From: Acetatifactor muris
Lineage (GTDB): Bacteria > Bacillota > Clostridia > Lachnospirales > Lachnospiraceae
DNA length: 64,000 bases
Assembly: GCF_024623325.1 (NCBI RefSeq)
Contig: NZ_JANJZD010000023.1
Coordinates: 1 to 64,000 of the forward strand
Reading direction: 5' to 3'
The notes under the pieces are model-generated. The model was not told the origin of the DNA and ran no database searches. It worked only from the letters and a program-made list of their open reading frames with translations. A program made the position numbers and the translations under genes. Below, piece after piece: positions 8,866 through 17,614 of the stretch; the first letter of the stretch is position 1, and every line of letters begins with the position of its first letter.

Positions 8866-10433
8866 GGAATCCGTAAATATCGACAGTTTATTATTTTGGT
8901 CGTTATGATCGTTGTCAGTCGATACATTCCCAGTGAGGCCAGCGGAACCATATAGACTGCATATGGCAGGATATAACGGCTGCTGGCTTCCCACAATGCG
9001 CTGAACAGAAAGCCGCCGACTATGGCAATGTACAGTAAATGCTCTGCTGTGCAATGCTCTTTTTTCCTGTCTGCAAATAATACGATGGCTGACACTGCCG
9101 CATAAAAATAAAGCATAAATTGATATCGGTTCATATAAGCCAGCACAGTCGGCACATCGTCATAGTAAATGCGTTTTACAGGTTCCGGAAGTTCATACGG
9201 TTCGCAGTCAAACTGTCCTGTCTCATCTATGTACAGATATCCCGGCGAATTCCACTGGGACAATATTTTCCGGCGGAAAAAGTCAATGCTGTAGGATTTG
9301 TCATTCCACATAGTATTCAGAATTTCTCTGAGATGTTCTTTTTCAGCCAATGCAGTCTCTTCTGTATTATAATTATGTTCCCTGTATATATCTATACTAC
9401 TGTTATCAAACCAGCCAGGCCCTGTCCATGAGTCCTGCATTCCCATACGAATCCATGAGATATAGGGAACACCGCCGGCCACCTCAAAGCCGGATATTTT
9501 TTCATAATGCGCATGAATCAGCTGGTCAGAGCCGGAAACTGTCAAAACCATCAACAAAATCCAGGCCACTCCCCACAGACTTGCCTTTCTGATCGAATGG
9601 ATGATTAGAACAATCCCTGCTGCGACCAATACAATGGAAGAATTCTTACGCACAATACAGGCCAGAACAATTGCCACTGTCCCCCATAAAAAGCAGCTTT
9701 TTTTACCTGTTTTACAGTATCTGAGCACCTGCCACATCAATACCATGGTAAAGGTAATGGACATAACCTCCCCATACACAAAAGGTACATATAAAAATAG
9801 CGGAAGACATCCCAGGAAGAAAAGCGTATAATAAATTATCACTTCCGATTTCTCACATATAATCTGCAAAAATTTGTAACCACTGTAAAAAAGCAGGGGC
9901 ATACATAAGGCATTCAGATGCTGAAATACTTGATAATTCCATACTCCGAACAAGTTAAAGATGAGATGAATTACGGAAAGCAGGCTGAACTGATGCGGGA
10001 AAATAGTCATATAACCGGCAGTATTCATGTCAACAAAGTTGCCTGTTATCATTCGATGAGCTACATTACAAAGGGGACTGCCGTCTCCACCGGGTGCCAC
10101 ATGGCTATTGAGAACCCATATCAAACTGATGATATACACATAAAGCGATAAGACACCGAGTATATATGGTCTCCACATAATAAGGCGCTGCCTGACAAAA
10201 CGAAGACGATCAATGTGCAAAATTCCGTGCAGCAGAACAGCAGCTGACGTAATAACCGCCAATATAAGCAAATTTAGTCCCGGATTGTCCTGTATATCCA
10301 TAATGCTGTCTACCATTGTATATTTTGCACTATAATAGGTAAGGCCGCAGAAAATACAGATACATAATAACAGCAACATTTTCCCGGCAATTTTTTCAAG
10401 TTTTCCCCCCACAAATTTTATTTTTTCTGCCAT
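8853..10433 (-). CDS. Polytopic membrane protein, GT-C glycosyltransferase-like
   Basis: A 526-residue protein with about 11-12 hydrophobic spans. A first span (MLLLLCICIFCGLTYYS) is followed by a loop containing an acidic residue after NSHVAPGGDGSPL. Alternating spans and a C-terminal cluster of spans (YRYILPYAVYMVPLASLGMY-like) complete it. This topology resembles membrane GT-C/PMT-type glycosyltransferases that use lipid-linked sugars, but no diagnostic motif fixes the activity. The frame is open to 10478. The ATG at 10433 is preferred because AGGAAGG lies 8 bp upstream. The gene is monocistronic, reads toward glnA and overlaps its end by 13 bp. A consensus-like promoter lies at 10515-10543. 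Confidence 0.7.
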   Translation of the reverse strand: MAEKIKFVGGKLEKIAGKMLLLLCICIFCGLTYYSAKYTMVDSIMDIQDNPGLNLLILAVITSAAVLLHGILHIDRLRFVRQRLIMWRPYILGVLSLYVYIISLIWVLNSHVAPGGDGSPLCNVAHRMITGNFVDMNTAGYMTIFPHQFSLLSVIHLIFNLFGVWNYQVFQHLNALCMPLLFYSGYKFLQIICEKSEVIIYYTLFFLGCLPLFLYVPFVYGEVMSITFTMVLMWQVLRYCKTGKKSCFLWGTVAIVLACIVRKNSSIVLVAAGIVLIIHSIRKASLWGVAWILLMVLTVSGSDQLIHAHYEKISGFEVAGGVPYISWIRMGMQDSWTGPGWFDNSSIDIYREHNYNTEETALAEKEHLREILNTMWNDKSYSIDFFRRKILSQWNSPGYLYIDETGQFDCEPYELPEPVKRIYYDDVPTVLAYMNRYQFMLYFYAAVSAIVLFADRKKEHCTAEHLLYIAIVGGFLFSALWEASSRYILPYAVYMVPLASLGMYRLTTIITTKIINCRYLRIPYKS

Positions 10434-10514
10434 TGTTGTATCCCTTCCTGCCCATACTGAGAGCACTGTATTTTCCATAGCTCTTCTTATATATCAGCCT
10501 TGAACGGCAACATT

Positions 10515-10543
10515 ATTATATTCTGTGCATTACCCCAAGTCAA
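10515..10543 (-). promoter_or_regulatory. Promoter of the GT-C-like membrane protein
   Basis: On the minus strand TTGACT, a 17-bp spacer and perfect TATAAT, about 80 bp upstream of the start at 10433. Confidence 0.65.
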
Positions 10544-10589
10544 TACAGGACTATAGATAAACATGGAGCAATGCAGATGAAAATTTTTA

Positions 10590-10617
10590 TTGCATTTTTC
10601 AGCAGTTATGATATAAT
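10590..10617 (+). promoter_or_regulatory. tRNA-Ala promoter
   Basis: TTGCAT, a 16-bp spacer and perfect TATAAT, about 50 bp before the tRNA. Confidence 0.6.
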
Positions 10618-10620
10618 TAT

Positions 10621-10651
10621 CATGTTCACGGCAGTAGCTGCCCTGAACATG
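10621..10651. repeat. Inverted repeat between promoter and tRNA-Ala
   Basis: CATGTTCA / TGAACATG arms with an inner GGCAG-TAG-CTGCC stem, interrupted only by one C-C mismatch. It begins 4 bp after the -10 box, so it either covers the transcription start as an operator or forms the 5' leader hairpin of the tRNA precursor. Confidence 0.6.
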
Positions 10652-10665
10652 ATAAGATAGAAGAT

Positions 10666-10738
10666 GGGGCATTAGCGCAGCTGGGAGCGCGCAACATTCG
10701 CATTGTTGAGGCCGTGGGTTCGAATCCCATATGCTCCA
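10666..10738 (+). tRNA. tRNA-Ala (anticodon CGC)
   Basis: A 73-nt cloverleaf. The acceptor GGGGCAT pairs with ATGCTCC and contains the G3-U70 wobble pair that specifies alanine. The D arm is GCGC...GCGC. The anticodon stem CAACA/TGTTG carries loop TTCGCAT, giving anticodon CGC for codon GCG. The T arm has GTTCGAATC. The CCA end is not encoded. It is a single tRNA gene, with an upstream hairpin and a strong terminator downstream. Confidence 0.95.
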
Positions 10739-10755
10739 TTTTAAGAATTGGGCAG

Positions 10756-10788
10756 AGAAGAGCCGCAAACCTGGTTTGCGGCTCTTCT
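10756..10788 (+). terminator. Terminator after tRNA-Ala
   Basis: A perfect 15-bp stem (AGAAGAGCCGCAAAC with its complement, 3-nt loop) with a weak T-rich tail. It can also serve the convergent Uma2 gene, which ends at 10802. Confidence 0.75.
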
Positions 10789-10801
10789 GTAATGATTTTC
10801 C

Positions 10802-11347
10802 TTATGAAAGCAAATCTGCAATTTTGATGCTTAAATCATTGTAAATACATGAAATAATATCAGTATGAAAGCTGTATTGACCGGTTTTTTCATTGTGTTT
10901 GAAATCAAAGACATTCACGGTCTGGCTCAGGGGATTTACGATCCAATATTCTTTCACACCCGCAGAACGGTATTTAAAAAGTTTGATTCCATAATCCATG
11001 CGCTCTGTGCTGGGGGAGACAATTTCGATGACCCAATCCGGAGCCCCGTTGCATCCTCTGTCATCCAGCTTGTTTTTATCGCATATAACGGAAATGTCCG
11101 GTTCTACATAGTTCTTGTCATCTGCATTCAGGAATACGGCAAAAGGGGCAGGATAAACCTTACACAGACCGCCGTGTGCATCAATGTATTGTCCTATTAC
11201 TTTTGTGAACTGGCTCACAAGCTCCTGATGGATTCGCAGTGGTGGCGCCATCATATACATCTGTCCATCAATCAGCTCAGCTCTCTGCCCATCGGGCAAG
11301 ACATAGATATCATCTATTGTGTAAGTTTTTTTCTGCGCTACTGCCAT
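10802..11347 (-). CDS. Uma2-family (DUF820) nuclease-fold protein
   Basis: A 181-residue protein of the Uma2 family, which has the PD-(D/E)XK restriction-endonuclease fold. Visible signatures are the N-terminal YTIDDIYVLPDGQRAELIDGQ, the core VEPDISVICDK, then APDWVIEIVSPST and the lysine-containing KLFKYRSAGVKEYWIVNP. The acidic residues in EPD and VIEIVSPST together with the downstream lysine form the presumed metal site. The cellular role of the family is unproven. Copies are frequent in cyanobacteria and scattered in Firmicutes. It stands alone between a tRNA and the sugar transporter operon. Confidence 0.88.
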   Translation of the reverse strand: MAVAQKKTYTIDDIYVLPDGQRAELIDGQMYMMAPPLRIHQELVSQFTKVIGQYIDAHGGLCKVYPAPFAVFLNADDKNYVEPDISVICDKNKLDDRGCNGAPDWVIEIVSPSTERMDYGIKLFKYRSAGVKEYWIVNPLSQTVNVFDFKHNEKTGQYSFHTDIISCIYNDLSIKIADLLS

Positions 11348-11483
11348 GAGTGCTTTCCCAGCCTTTTCTCAGATTTCTCAGTGCATTTTGCTTACCGCTA
11401 TTATCGCATGTGCGGAATAGGTTTGCAATATACTTTTCACTAAAATATTCATGGCGCTGCGGCTCTTTCTCAGCATTTTAATC

Positions 11484-12332
11484 TCATCCCTTTAATCCGG
11501 AAGTGGCAATACCTTCCACGAAATATTTCTGTGCCGCGAAGAACAGAATGAACAGCGGTGTCACGGAAATAAAGGAGATTGCCATCAGTTTTCCCCAGTT
11601 TACCACGGACTCGGAGTCCAGAGACAGCCGCAGAGCCAGGGAAATGGTGTAGCGGGACCCTGAATTAATGAAAATCAGGGAATTAAAATAATCGTTGTAT
11701 GTCCACAGGAACTGGAACAGGGCCGCGGAGAACAGAGCCGGTTTCATCAGCGGCAGCAGGATGGATACCAGAGTGCGGAAGGTACCGCAGCCGTCGATGT
11801 AAGCGGACTCATCCAGATCCCTGGGAATTCCGCGCAGGAACTGTATCAGCATGTAGACAAAGAACGGATAGCAGGCCAGGATGGCCGGCGCATAAAAGGG
11901 CATGTAATTGTTGATCCAGCCCAGTTTGCTGAACATTGTATAACGAGGCACAATGATGATTGCATTGGGCAGCATCAGGGTGGAGATCAGGAGGGCAAAC
12001 AGGATATTTTTTCCCGGGAACTTGAAACGTGCAAAGCCATAGGCCACCAGACAGCTGGATACAATGGTGAAGATTACGGTAGGCAGTACCAGCAAAAAGG
12101 TGTTCAGAAAATAAGTGGCATAGGTTACGCGCCCGCTGCCGTTCCATCCATCGATGAAATTCTGAAAGCTGAAACTGTTGGGCAGCAGCTTAATGCTGTT
12201 GAAAATTTCATCGTTGGTTTTAAAGGTAGCGAAAAACATCCATGCGATTGGGTATAACAATATGATGCCTATCAGGACAATGATGAGATAGGTAAAGAAC
12301 ATATTATGTTTTCTTTTACTCTTTAAAGTCAT
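11484..12332 (-). CDS. Carbohydrate ABC transporter permease, MalG type
   Basis: A 282-residue inner-membrane subunit with six spans, starting with FFTYLIIVLIGIILLYPIAW. The MalG-type loop AYGFARFKFPGK is present, as is the EAA motif that docks the ATPase (DESAYIDGCGTFRTLVSILLP). The C-terminus is the typical QKYFVEGIATSGLKG. It is last in the operon binding protein / MalF-type / MalG-type on the minus strand, 22 bp after the MalF-like gene. No ATPase gene accompanies them, as is usual for Firmicute CUT1 importers that share a common MsmK-type ATPase. Confidence 0.93.
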   Translation of the reverse strand: MTLKSKRKHNMFFTYLIIVLIGIILLYPIAWMFFATFKTNDEIFNSIKLLPNSFSFQNFIDGWNGSGRVTYATYFLNTFLLVLPTVIFTIVSSCLVAYGFARFKFPGKNILFALLISTLMLPNAIIIVPRYTMFSKLGWINNYMPFYAPAILACYPFFVYMLIQFLRGIPRDLDESAYIDGCGTFRTLVSILLPLMKPALFSAALFQFLWTYNDYFNSLIFINSGSRYTISLALRLSLDSESVVNWGKLMAISFISVTPLFILFFAAQKYFVEGIATSGLKG

Positions 12333-12354
12333 AATTCATGTACTCCTTTCTCTG

Positions 12355-13260
12355 TCATTCGTCCGCATAGTGAACCCACATTGACGAAGAGCGGAACAGT
12401 ATCAGTGTCACGACCATGATGATGACAAACATAACCCAGGAAATGGCACTGGCATACCCCATCTTAAAGTAAGAGAAGCCTTCTTTGTAAAGTTTCATGC
12501 CCAGCACATAAGTAGACTTCATGGGGCCGCCGTTGGTAATAACGAAAGCGGACGTAAAATTCTGCAGCGCTGTTATGGTCTGATTGATCAGATTGAAGAA
12601 GATAATGGGTGTAATCTGCGGAATGGTAATTCTGAAAAACTGCTGAACCGGTTTCGCACCGTCAATGGCAGCCGCTTCATACAAATCTGTGGGCACATTT
12701 TTCAATGCTGCCAGGAACATGACCATGGAAGAACCGAACTGCCAGATTTCCAGAGCGCAGATGGTGGGCAGCGCCGTTTTGGGATTGCCCCAGAACTGGA
12801 TATTGGGCAGATGCAGTGTGGTCAGCAAGGCATTGATGACGCCATTGTCCAGGAAGAGCAGCTTCCACAGAATAGCGGTGGCAACGCTTCCGCCGAACAG
12901 GGAAGGTATATAGTAAAGGGTGCGGATCAGATTGATTCCCTTGATATTCCGGTTCAGAAATACTGCTACGGCCAGAGCCATAATCAATTTTCCGGGTACG
13001 GTATACAGTGTATAGGTGATGGTAACCTTCAGAGAATTGGTAAATTCTGAATCAGTGGTAAAAAGGTTGATATAGTTTTTCAAGCCGGCCCAGACCGGTT
13101 TGCTTGTAATCTGATAATCTGTAAAAGAATAAAAAAGGGAGCTTATAAAGGGATAAAGCTGTAAAAGAGAAAATCCCAGAATCCAGGGCAGGAGATACAG
13201 GAATGCCTGGTAATCCCTTTTGCGGTAAGCAGAAGTACGGATTTTTGTCTTTGCTTTCAT
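12355..13260 (-). CDS. Carbohydrate ABC transporter permease, MalF type
   Basis: A 301-residue integral membrane subunit with six spans. The first (AFLYLLPWILGFSLLQLYPF) is followed by the family-typical LFYSFTDYQI and an EAA loop (LYEAAAIDGAKPVQQFFRITIPQ). An ATG at 13278 is in frame, but the one at 13260 has AAAGGAG at proper spacing and is preferred. It is translated between the binding-protein gene and the MalG-type gene and must pair with the latter in the membrane. Confidence 0.93.
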   Translation of the reverse strand: MKAKTKIRTSAYRKRDYQAFLYLLPWILGFSLLQLYPFISSLFYSFTDYQITSKPVWAGLKNYINLFTTDSEFTNSLKVTITYTLYTVPGKLIMALAVAVFLNRNIKGINLIRTLYYIPSLFGGSVATAILWKLLFLDNGVINALLTTLHLPNIQFWGNPKTALPTICALEIWQFGSSMVMFLAALKNVPTDLYEAAAIDGAKPVQQFFRITIPQITPIIFFNLINQTITALQNFTSAFVITNGGPMKSTYVLGMKLYKEGFSYFKMGYASAISWVMFVIIMVVTLILFRSSSMWVHYADE

Positions 13261-13332
13261 GAGACTCCTTTCCGGCATGTGGTGCCGACTATGTATGGAA
13301 AACGACGATTTTATCAGCCGTTTACTATAGAA

Positions 13333-13358
13333 AAGGGCTGTAGCCTCGTACAGCCCTT
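13333..13358 (-). terminator. Attenuating hairpin between binding-protein and permease genes
   Basis: A perfect 10-bp stem AAGGGCTGTA/TACAGCCCTT followed on the minus strand by TTCT. Its position just after the binding-protein gene fits the usual partial terminator that keeps the binding protein in excess over the permeases. Confidence 0.65.
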
Positions 13359-13383
13359 CTTCTTTAAGATTCTTTTGGATAAA

Positions 13384-14784
13384 TTATTTCTGAATATTGC
13401 TGATGTAGTTGTTCATCAGGTTCAGAGTTTCCTTTGCAGCGTCTTCAGGTGTAGACTGTGCATAACCTACAGCTTCGATCTGGTCGTTCAGAATCTGTTT
13501 AGGCTCCTGCAGAGAGGAGTATTTGTCATTGGCCAGACCACTGTAAGAGGAAGCAATATCAGCGGCATTGGCAACCAGAGGATTCAGGATACCTTTGTCA
13601 GCACAGATAGTACGCGCTTTCTCGGTAGGGGGTACGGAACGGGTGGTGCCAAGGGTTTCCAGAGCTGTATCATTGTTGAAGAAGTAATCCAGGAACATAG
13701 CAGCAGCTTCCGGATGCTCACAGCTCTTGGCTATTCCCAGAACCTGAGGACAGTTTACAATGTATCCGTCATTTTTGCTGTCATCCAGCTTAGGCAGCAT
13801 TCCTACGCTGTAGTTGGCATTGGTATTGGCAGCAGTCATAACCTCAATGGTGGAAATGTAAGACAATGTGCATACATATTTGCCGCTCATCCAGTTGGGA
13901 TCGGACTGCAGGTTGTCGCCCTCATACTGCGCCATATAAGATGCAGGAGGAATGACATTATTGTCATACAGAGCCTTGATGTAGGAGTAAATCTGAGTCA
14001 GCTGCTCCTCTGACAGAGTGAATTCAACGTTTTCCTGATCAATCAGCGTTTTCCCGCTGAGCTGTTTTGCCATATTGAAGAAGATCAGGTTGGTGATGTA
14101 AGACTGGTTTGTACAGAGCAGATATACGCTTTCATCTGCCTCATGTACCTGACGGCCCCATTCCAGCAACTGGTCCCAGCTGAACTGTTTGGTAAAGTCG
14201 ATATTAAACTGATCGGCCAGATCCTGATTTACCAGCACCGCGCCGCCGGCCAGGCCGGTAGGGATACCGAACTGATGTCCGTCATAACGGCCATTTACCT
14301 GCTGTCCGATATAGGACTCTTCAAAATTGGAGAAATCAAAATTAAGGTCGTTCAGATCAATGAAATAGTCTGCGCCTCCGGTTACATACTGGGGGAAGGT
14401 CTCGGGGTCTACCTGGATAATATCAGGCGCCGTGCCGCCCTGCAGCTGTGTTGCCAGCTTGTCATGATAACCGTCAGAGCTGCCATACTCAGCTTCAATG
14501 GTAATGTTGGGATGCAGATCCTGGAACTGATCAATTACTTCCAGAGTGGCTGCCAGTCTCTCATCGCCGCCCCACCAGGAGAAACGAAGGGTAATCTGCT
14601 CATCACTGGAAGCAGGGGGGGCATCAGACGATGTGTTATCTGCAGGTGCCTCGGATGAAGTGGAAGAACTTCCGTCAGCATTTCCTGATGCCTGAGATGA
14701 CGGATTGTCAGAGTTGCCGCATCCGGCAAGCAATCCTGTAACCATAGTTGCGGCAAGGATTCCGGATAATAATTTCTTTTTCAT
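13384..14784 (-). CDS. Sugar ABC transporter substrate-binding lipoprotein
   Basis: A 466-residue extracellular solute-binding protein of family 1. A lipoprotein signal peptide has lipobox LLAGC near residue 22, followed by a Ser/Ala/Asp-rich linker of about 40 residues. The mature protein starts with ITLRFSWWGGDERLAATLEVI. Typical elements include QLQGGTAPDIIQVDPETFPQYV and GIPTGLAGGAVLVNQDL, where the ligand cleft lies. It captures an oligosaccharide for the MalF/MalG-type permeases. The adjacent YesN/YesM pair is the likely sensor of the same sugar. The substrate is not evident. Confidence 0.93.
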   Translation of the reverse strand: MKKKLLSGILAATMVTGLLAGCGNSDNPSSQASGNADGSSSTSSEAPADNTSSDAPPASSDEQITLRFSWWGGDERLAATLEVIDQFQDLHPNITIEAEYGSSDGYHDKLATQLQGGTAPDIIQVDPETFPQYVTGGADYFIDLNDLNFDFSNFEESYIGQQVNGRYDGHQFGIPTGLAGGAVLVNQDLADQFNIDFTKQFSWDQLLEWGRQVHEADESVYLLCTNQSYITNLIFFNMAKQLSGKTLIDQENVEFTLSEEQLTQIYSYIKALYDNNVIPPASYMAQYEGDNLQSDPNWMSGKYVCTLSYISTIEVMTAANTNANYSVGMLPKLDDSKNDGYIVNCPQVLGIAKSCEHPEAAAMFLDYFFNNDTALETLGTTRSVPPTEKARTICADKGILNPLVANAADIASSYSGLANDKYSSLQEPKQILNDQIEAVGYAQSTPEDAAKETLNLMNNYISNIQK

Positions 14785-14891
14785 AAACTTAACCTCCTAT
14801 GATTGTTTTATAAATTTATTATGGCAGATTTCGGAGACTGTTAAAAGGTAGCATAAATTCAATAATTCTTCATTCTTTATTTACTTTTCAG

Positions 14892-14939
14892 AAAAAGGTG
14901 TCATCTTTTATTGTCAGTAATAAAAGATGACACCTTTTT
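14892..14939 (-). terminator. Strong terminator after the YesN/YesM pair
   Basis: A 21-bp perfect stem (arms AAAAAGGTGTCATC... and complement, 6-nt loop) ending in a T run on both strands. It separates the two-component operon from the binding-protein gene, which must have its own promoter between it and 14784. Confidence 0.85.
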
Positions 14940-14946
14940 GAGCCTT

Positions 14947-16719
14947 TTATTCACACCAGGGAATCCGGAAGAGGATATCCGTTCCCATCCCTGCTTTGGA
15001 GCGGATTTTTAATTCGCTGCTTTCGCCGTATGTCAGTTTCAGCCGACGGTTTACATTGGTAAGTCCGATGCTTTCGCTTTGCTCATCATGAATCCGTTCG
15101 TAAAGCTCATTTATTCGTTCTCTGCTGAATCCTCTGCCATTGTCAGTTACAGAGCAGACCAGTTCTTCTCCGCGCCGCAGGATTTTCACTTTAATGTAAC
15201 CGGTTCGTTCCAGATTGCGCACGCCGTGAAGGATGCTGTTCTCTACCAGGGGCTGCAGCATCAGCTTAAAAACCTGTCCCTGCAGCGCTTTTTCATCTAC
15301 TTCATAATACACAATAAAAGTTTCCCCAAAGCGAAATCTCTGGATTTCCACGTATTTTTTCAGATATCGAATCTCTGTTTCCACTGTCACGGTTCGTTTG
15401 GCACTTTGCAGAGAATACTTTAAAATGTCTGACACATTCTGAAGGATTCGGCTCATATCATTTTCCCGCCCCAGAATTTTACGGGCCTGTAACTCTACTG
15501 ACTGCAGGGTGTTGAACAGAAAATGAGGATTTATCTGCAACTGTAATGCTTTTAACTCGGCGCTTTCCAGCAGGGCTTCCCGCTCTTTGAGCTGCATGTT
15601 CAGATAAGAGCTGTTCAGGAAGGTATGCATGACATTGTTCATGACCAGGCTGTACTCGTCATTCAGGGGATGGCGATCTTCCTGCGCATGGAAGATTCCC
15701 TTCTCCGCATCATCAAATACATCTATCATATATTGAATCTGGTCAAAGATACGCTTTGTGGTCCAATAGGAAATGACCAGAATGACGATGCAGTTACAGA
15801 TAAAAATCAACGCGTAAACCCAGAGCATCTCCCCGATCAGATCATTACCGGACGTGGCGTCAATCATGGAAACCACATACAGGTTCTGGTCGGTATAATG
15901 TTCCACATTGACCAGACAGCGCCGACTGTTAACCCAGGTGATGAAGTTTCCTGAGGTTTCAAACGCTTCCCTGACAGTTTCATTTTGCCCTGCCGTCATC
16001 CGGGAAAAGAAATCTGCCGGGAGCTCAAGGCTTTTGTTGTCCTGATTCTGCCATACCAGAATCTCTTTCTCGCCGTTCAGGATGTAAACAGTTTCATTTT
16101 TATCAGGATTCATGGTTCTCAGCATATCTTTGAAGCGATTGATATTGATGTTGACTACAATACAGCCTTTCTGGAGCAGCAGACGCTGATAGATTGTTAT
16201 GGTATTCTCTTCCGCAACATAGCGGTTGGAGCTGCGGGCTATTACCAGATTCTGCTGATTCTCCGGCATTTCCTGATAATATTGCAGCCAGGTGCTGTCA
16301 CTGCTGTTGGCAGTACTCAGGATACCTCCGTCTGTGGAGTAGAAATGTGTCCCATTATCCAGATAGAGATAAATGGCAGAAATGTAATCATGGGTAATGA
16401 TAATGCTGTGCAGCATGGAGCGCATACTGCTGATAAAGACAGAGTCTGAATAAGATAGCTGTTTGCCGGTCAGCAGATTGCGGATGGCCAGAGACATTCT
16501 GGTAGTGGTAGAGAACAGGGCGTTCTGGTTCAGCGCATTATTGATGACGGGTTCCAGACCGGCCCGTATGGCTTCCACAGTCTGCCGGCCTTCATTCACC
16601 ATTTTCTCATGGCTTGTCCTGACCAGAAGGAACAGCGACAGGCTGAAGACGAGAAGGGTGGGAAGCATCATATACAGGAAAAATTTCTGTACTCTTTTCA
16701 GGAAATATTTTCTCATCAT
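14947..16719 (-). CDS. YesM-type sensor histidine kinase
   Basis: A 590-residue membrane kinase. It has an N-terminal span (residues about 13-30), an extracellular double-Cache-like region of about 250 residues, and a second span (VYALIFICNCIVILVISYWTT, about 305-325). A HAMP-like segment, the His_kinase motif (LQINPHFLFNTLQSVELQA) and a HATPase domain with N-box (LQPLVENSILHGV) and G-box (VTDNGRGFS) follow. Members of this class sense extracellular sugars and phosphorylate a YesN-type AraC response regulator, here the gene 6 bp upstream. The downstream targets are the sugar importer genes at 11.5-14.8 kb. Confidence 0.93.
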   Translation of the reverse strand: MMRKYFLKRVQKFFLYMMLPTLLVFSLSLFLLVRTSHEKMVNEGRQTVEAIRAGLEPVINNALNQNALFSTTTRMSLAIRNLLTGKQLSYSDSVFISSMRSMLHSIIITHDYISAIYLYLDNGTHFYSTDGGILSTANSSDSTWLQYYQEMPENQQNLVIARSSNRYVAEENTITIYQRLLLQKGCIVVNININRFKDMLRTMNPDKNETVYILNGEKEILVWQNQDNKSLELPADFFSRMTAGQNETVREAFETSGNFITWVNSRRCLVNVEHYTDQNLYVVSMIDATSGNDLIGEMLWVYALIFICNCIVILVISYWTTKRIFDQIQYMIDVFDDAEKGIFHAQEDRHPLNDEYSLVMNNVMHTFLNSSYLNMQLKEREALLESAELKALQLQINPHFLFNTLQSVELQARKILGRENDMSRILQNVSDILKYSLQSAKRTVTVETEIRYLKKYVEIQRFRFGETFIVYYEVDEKALQGQVFKLMLQPLVENSILHGVRNLERTGYIKVKILRRGEELVCSVTDNGRGFSRERINELYERIHDEQSESIGLTNVNRRLKLTYGESSELKIRSKAGMGTDILFRIPWCE

Positions 16720-16725
16720 GAAGGT

Positions 16726-17457
16726 CTATTCCTCCGTAGTTCTGCTGCGGTACTCAGAAGGACTCATGCCAAAGTAAGCCTTGAAAGCCCGGGAAAAGTT
16801 TTTCGGATTATCATATCCCAGATAGTAGGCGATGTCATAGCTTTTGTATTGGGGATCATCCAGCATTTCTTTGGCCTTGTTCATACGGATGGAGGACAAT
16901 GTATCGGAAAAGCCGGTGCCGCTTTTTTCCTTGAATATTTTGGAGAGATAGGCCGGACTTAAGTTAACCTGCTCAGCCGCTTCTTCCAGGGAAGCCTGGC
17001 GGTAATGTTCCTTTAGATACTGTATGGTTCTGGCCACAATCTGCTCATAATAGCCGCCGGAGAGTTCTTCCACCTGTTTGTGCTCTTCATCCAGCTGGGA
17101 TTTTACTCTGGCAAAGCAGGTGAGCAATTCCGGGTAGTTGATGGGCTTCAGCAGATAGTCGTCTACAGAAAGACGGATGGCAGAACGAAAGTATTCATAA
17201 TTCTGGTAACTGCTGAAAAATATAATGTGAATTCCCTCTATTGCCTGAAGGGCTTCGCACAGCTGCAGACCGTTCATTCCCGGCATTTCTATATCGCTGA
17301 GCACCACATCCACAGGATTCTTTATGATATAATCCAGAGCAAGAGCCGCATTTGTAAAGCTTTGGACTACCTGAAAACCAATTTCCTCCCAGGGAAACAG
17401 ATGGGCGATACCTTCTACAATTTTTTCTTCATCATCAATGATTACCAATGTATACAT
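16726..17457 (-). CDS. YesN-type response regulator (receiver plus AraC domain)
   Basis: A 243-residue regulator. Its receiver domain (residues 1-120) has the acidic pair in VIIDDEEKI, the phosphoacceptor aspartate in VVLSDIEMPGMNG and the lysine in DDYLLKPI. The C-terminal AraC domain (about 140-240) has SLEEAAEQVNLSPAYLSKIFKE and the second helix-turn-helix SYDIAYYLGYDNPKNFSRAFK. It is cotranscribed with the YesM-type kinase and is expected to activate the binding-protein operon. At 243 residues it is shorter than many YesN proteins, lacking the middle linker region. Confidence 0.93.
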   Translation of the reverse strand: MYTLVIIDDEEKIVEGIAHLFPWEEIGFQVVQSFTNAALALDYIIKNPVDVVLSDIEMPGMNGLQLCEALQAIEGIHIIFFSSYQNYEYFRSAIRLSVDDYLLKPINYPELLTCFARVKSQLDEEHKQVEELSGGYYEQIVARTIQYLKEHYRQASLEEAAEQVNLSPAYLSKIFKEKSGTGFSDTLSSIRMNKAKEMLDDPQYKSYDIAYYLGYDNPKNFSRAFKAYFGMSPSEYRSRTTEE

Positions 17458-17549
17458 AATCAGACTCTCTTTCTGGCCGCTGTATGCCGTGAATTCATTC
17501 TATCACAAACCACCGGGTTTCGCCATAGCAGGGTTGGCGTTTATATCAA

Positions 17550-17578
17550 TTGCGTCTTTTTCGTTTTAATGGTATAAT
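17550..17578 (+). promoter_or_regulatory. Promoter of the type III restriction-modification operon
   Basis: TTGCGT, a 17-bp spacer and perfect TATAAT, 37 bp before the mod start. Confidence 0.6.
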
Positions 17579-17614
17579 CGAGAACAGATTGATGGGGAAC
17601 AGGGAGGGAAGACA

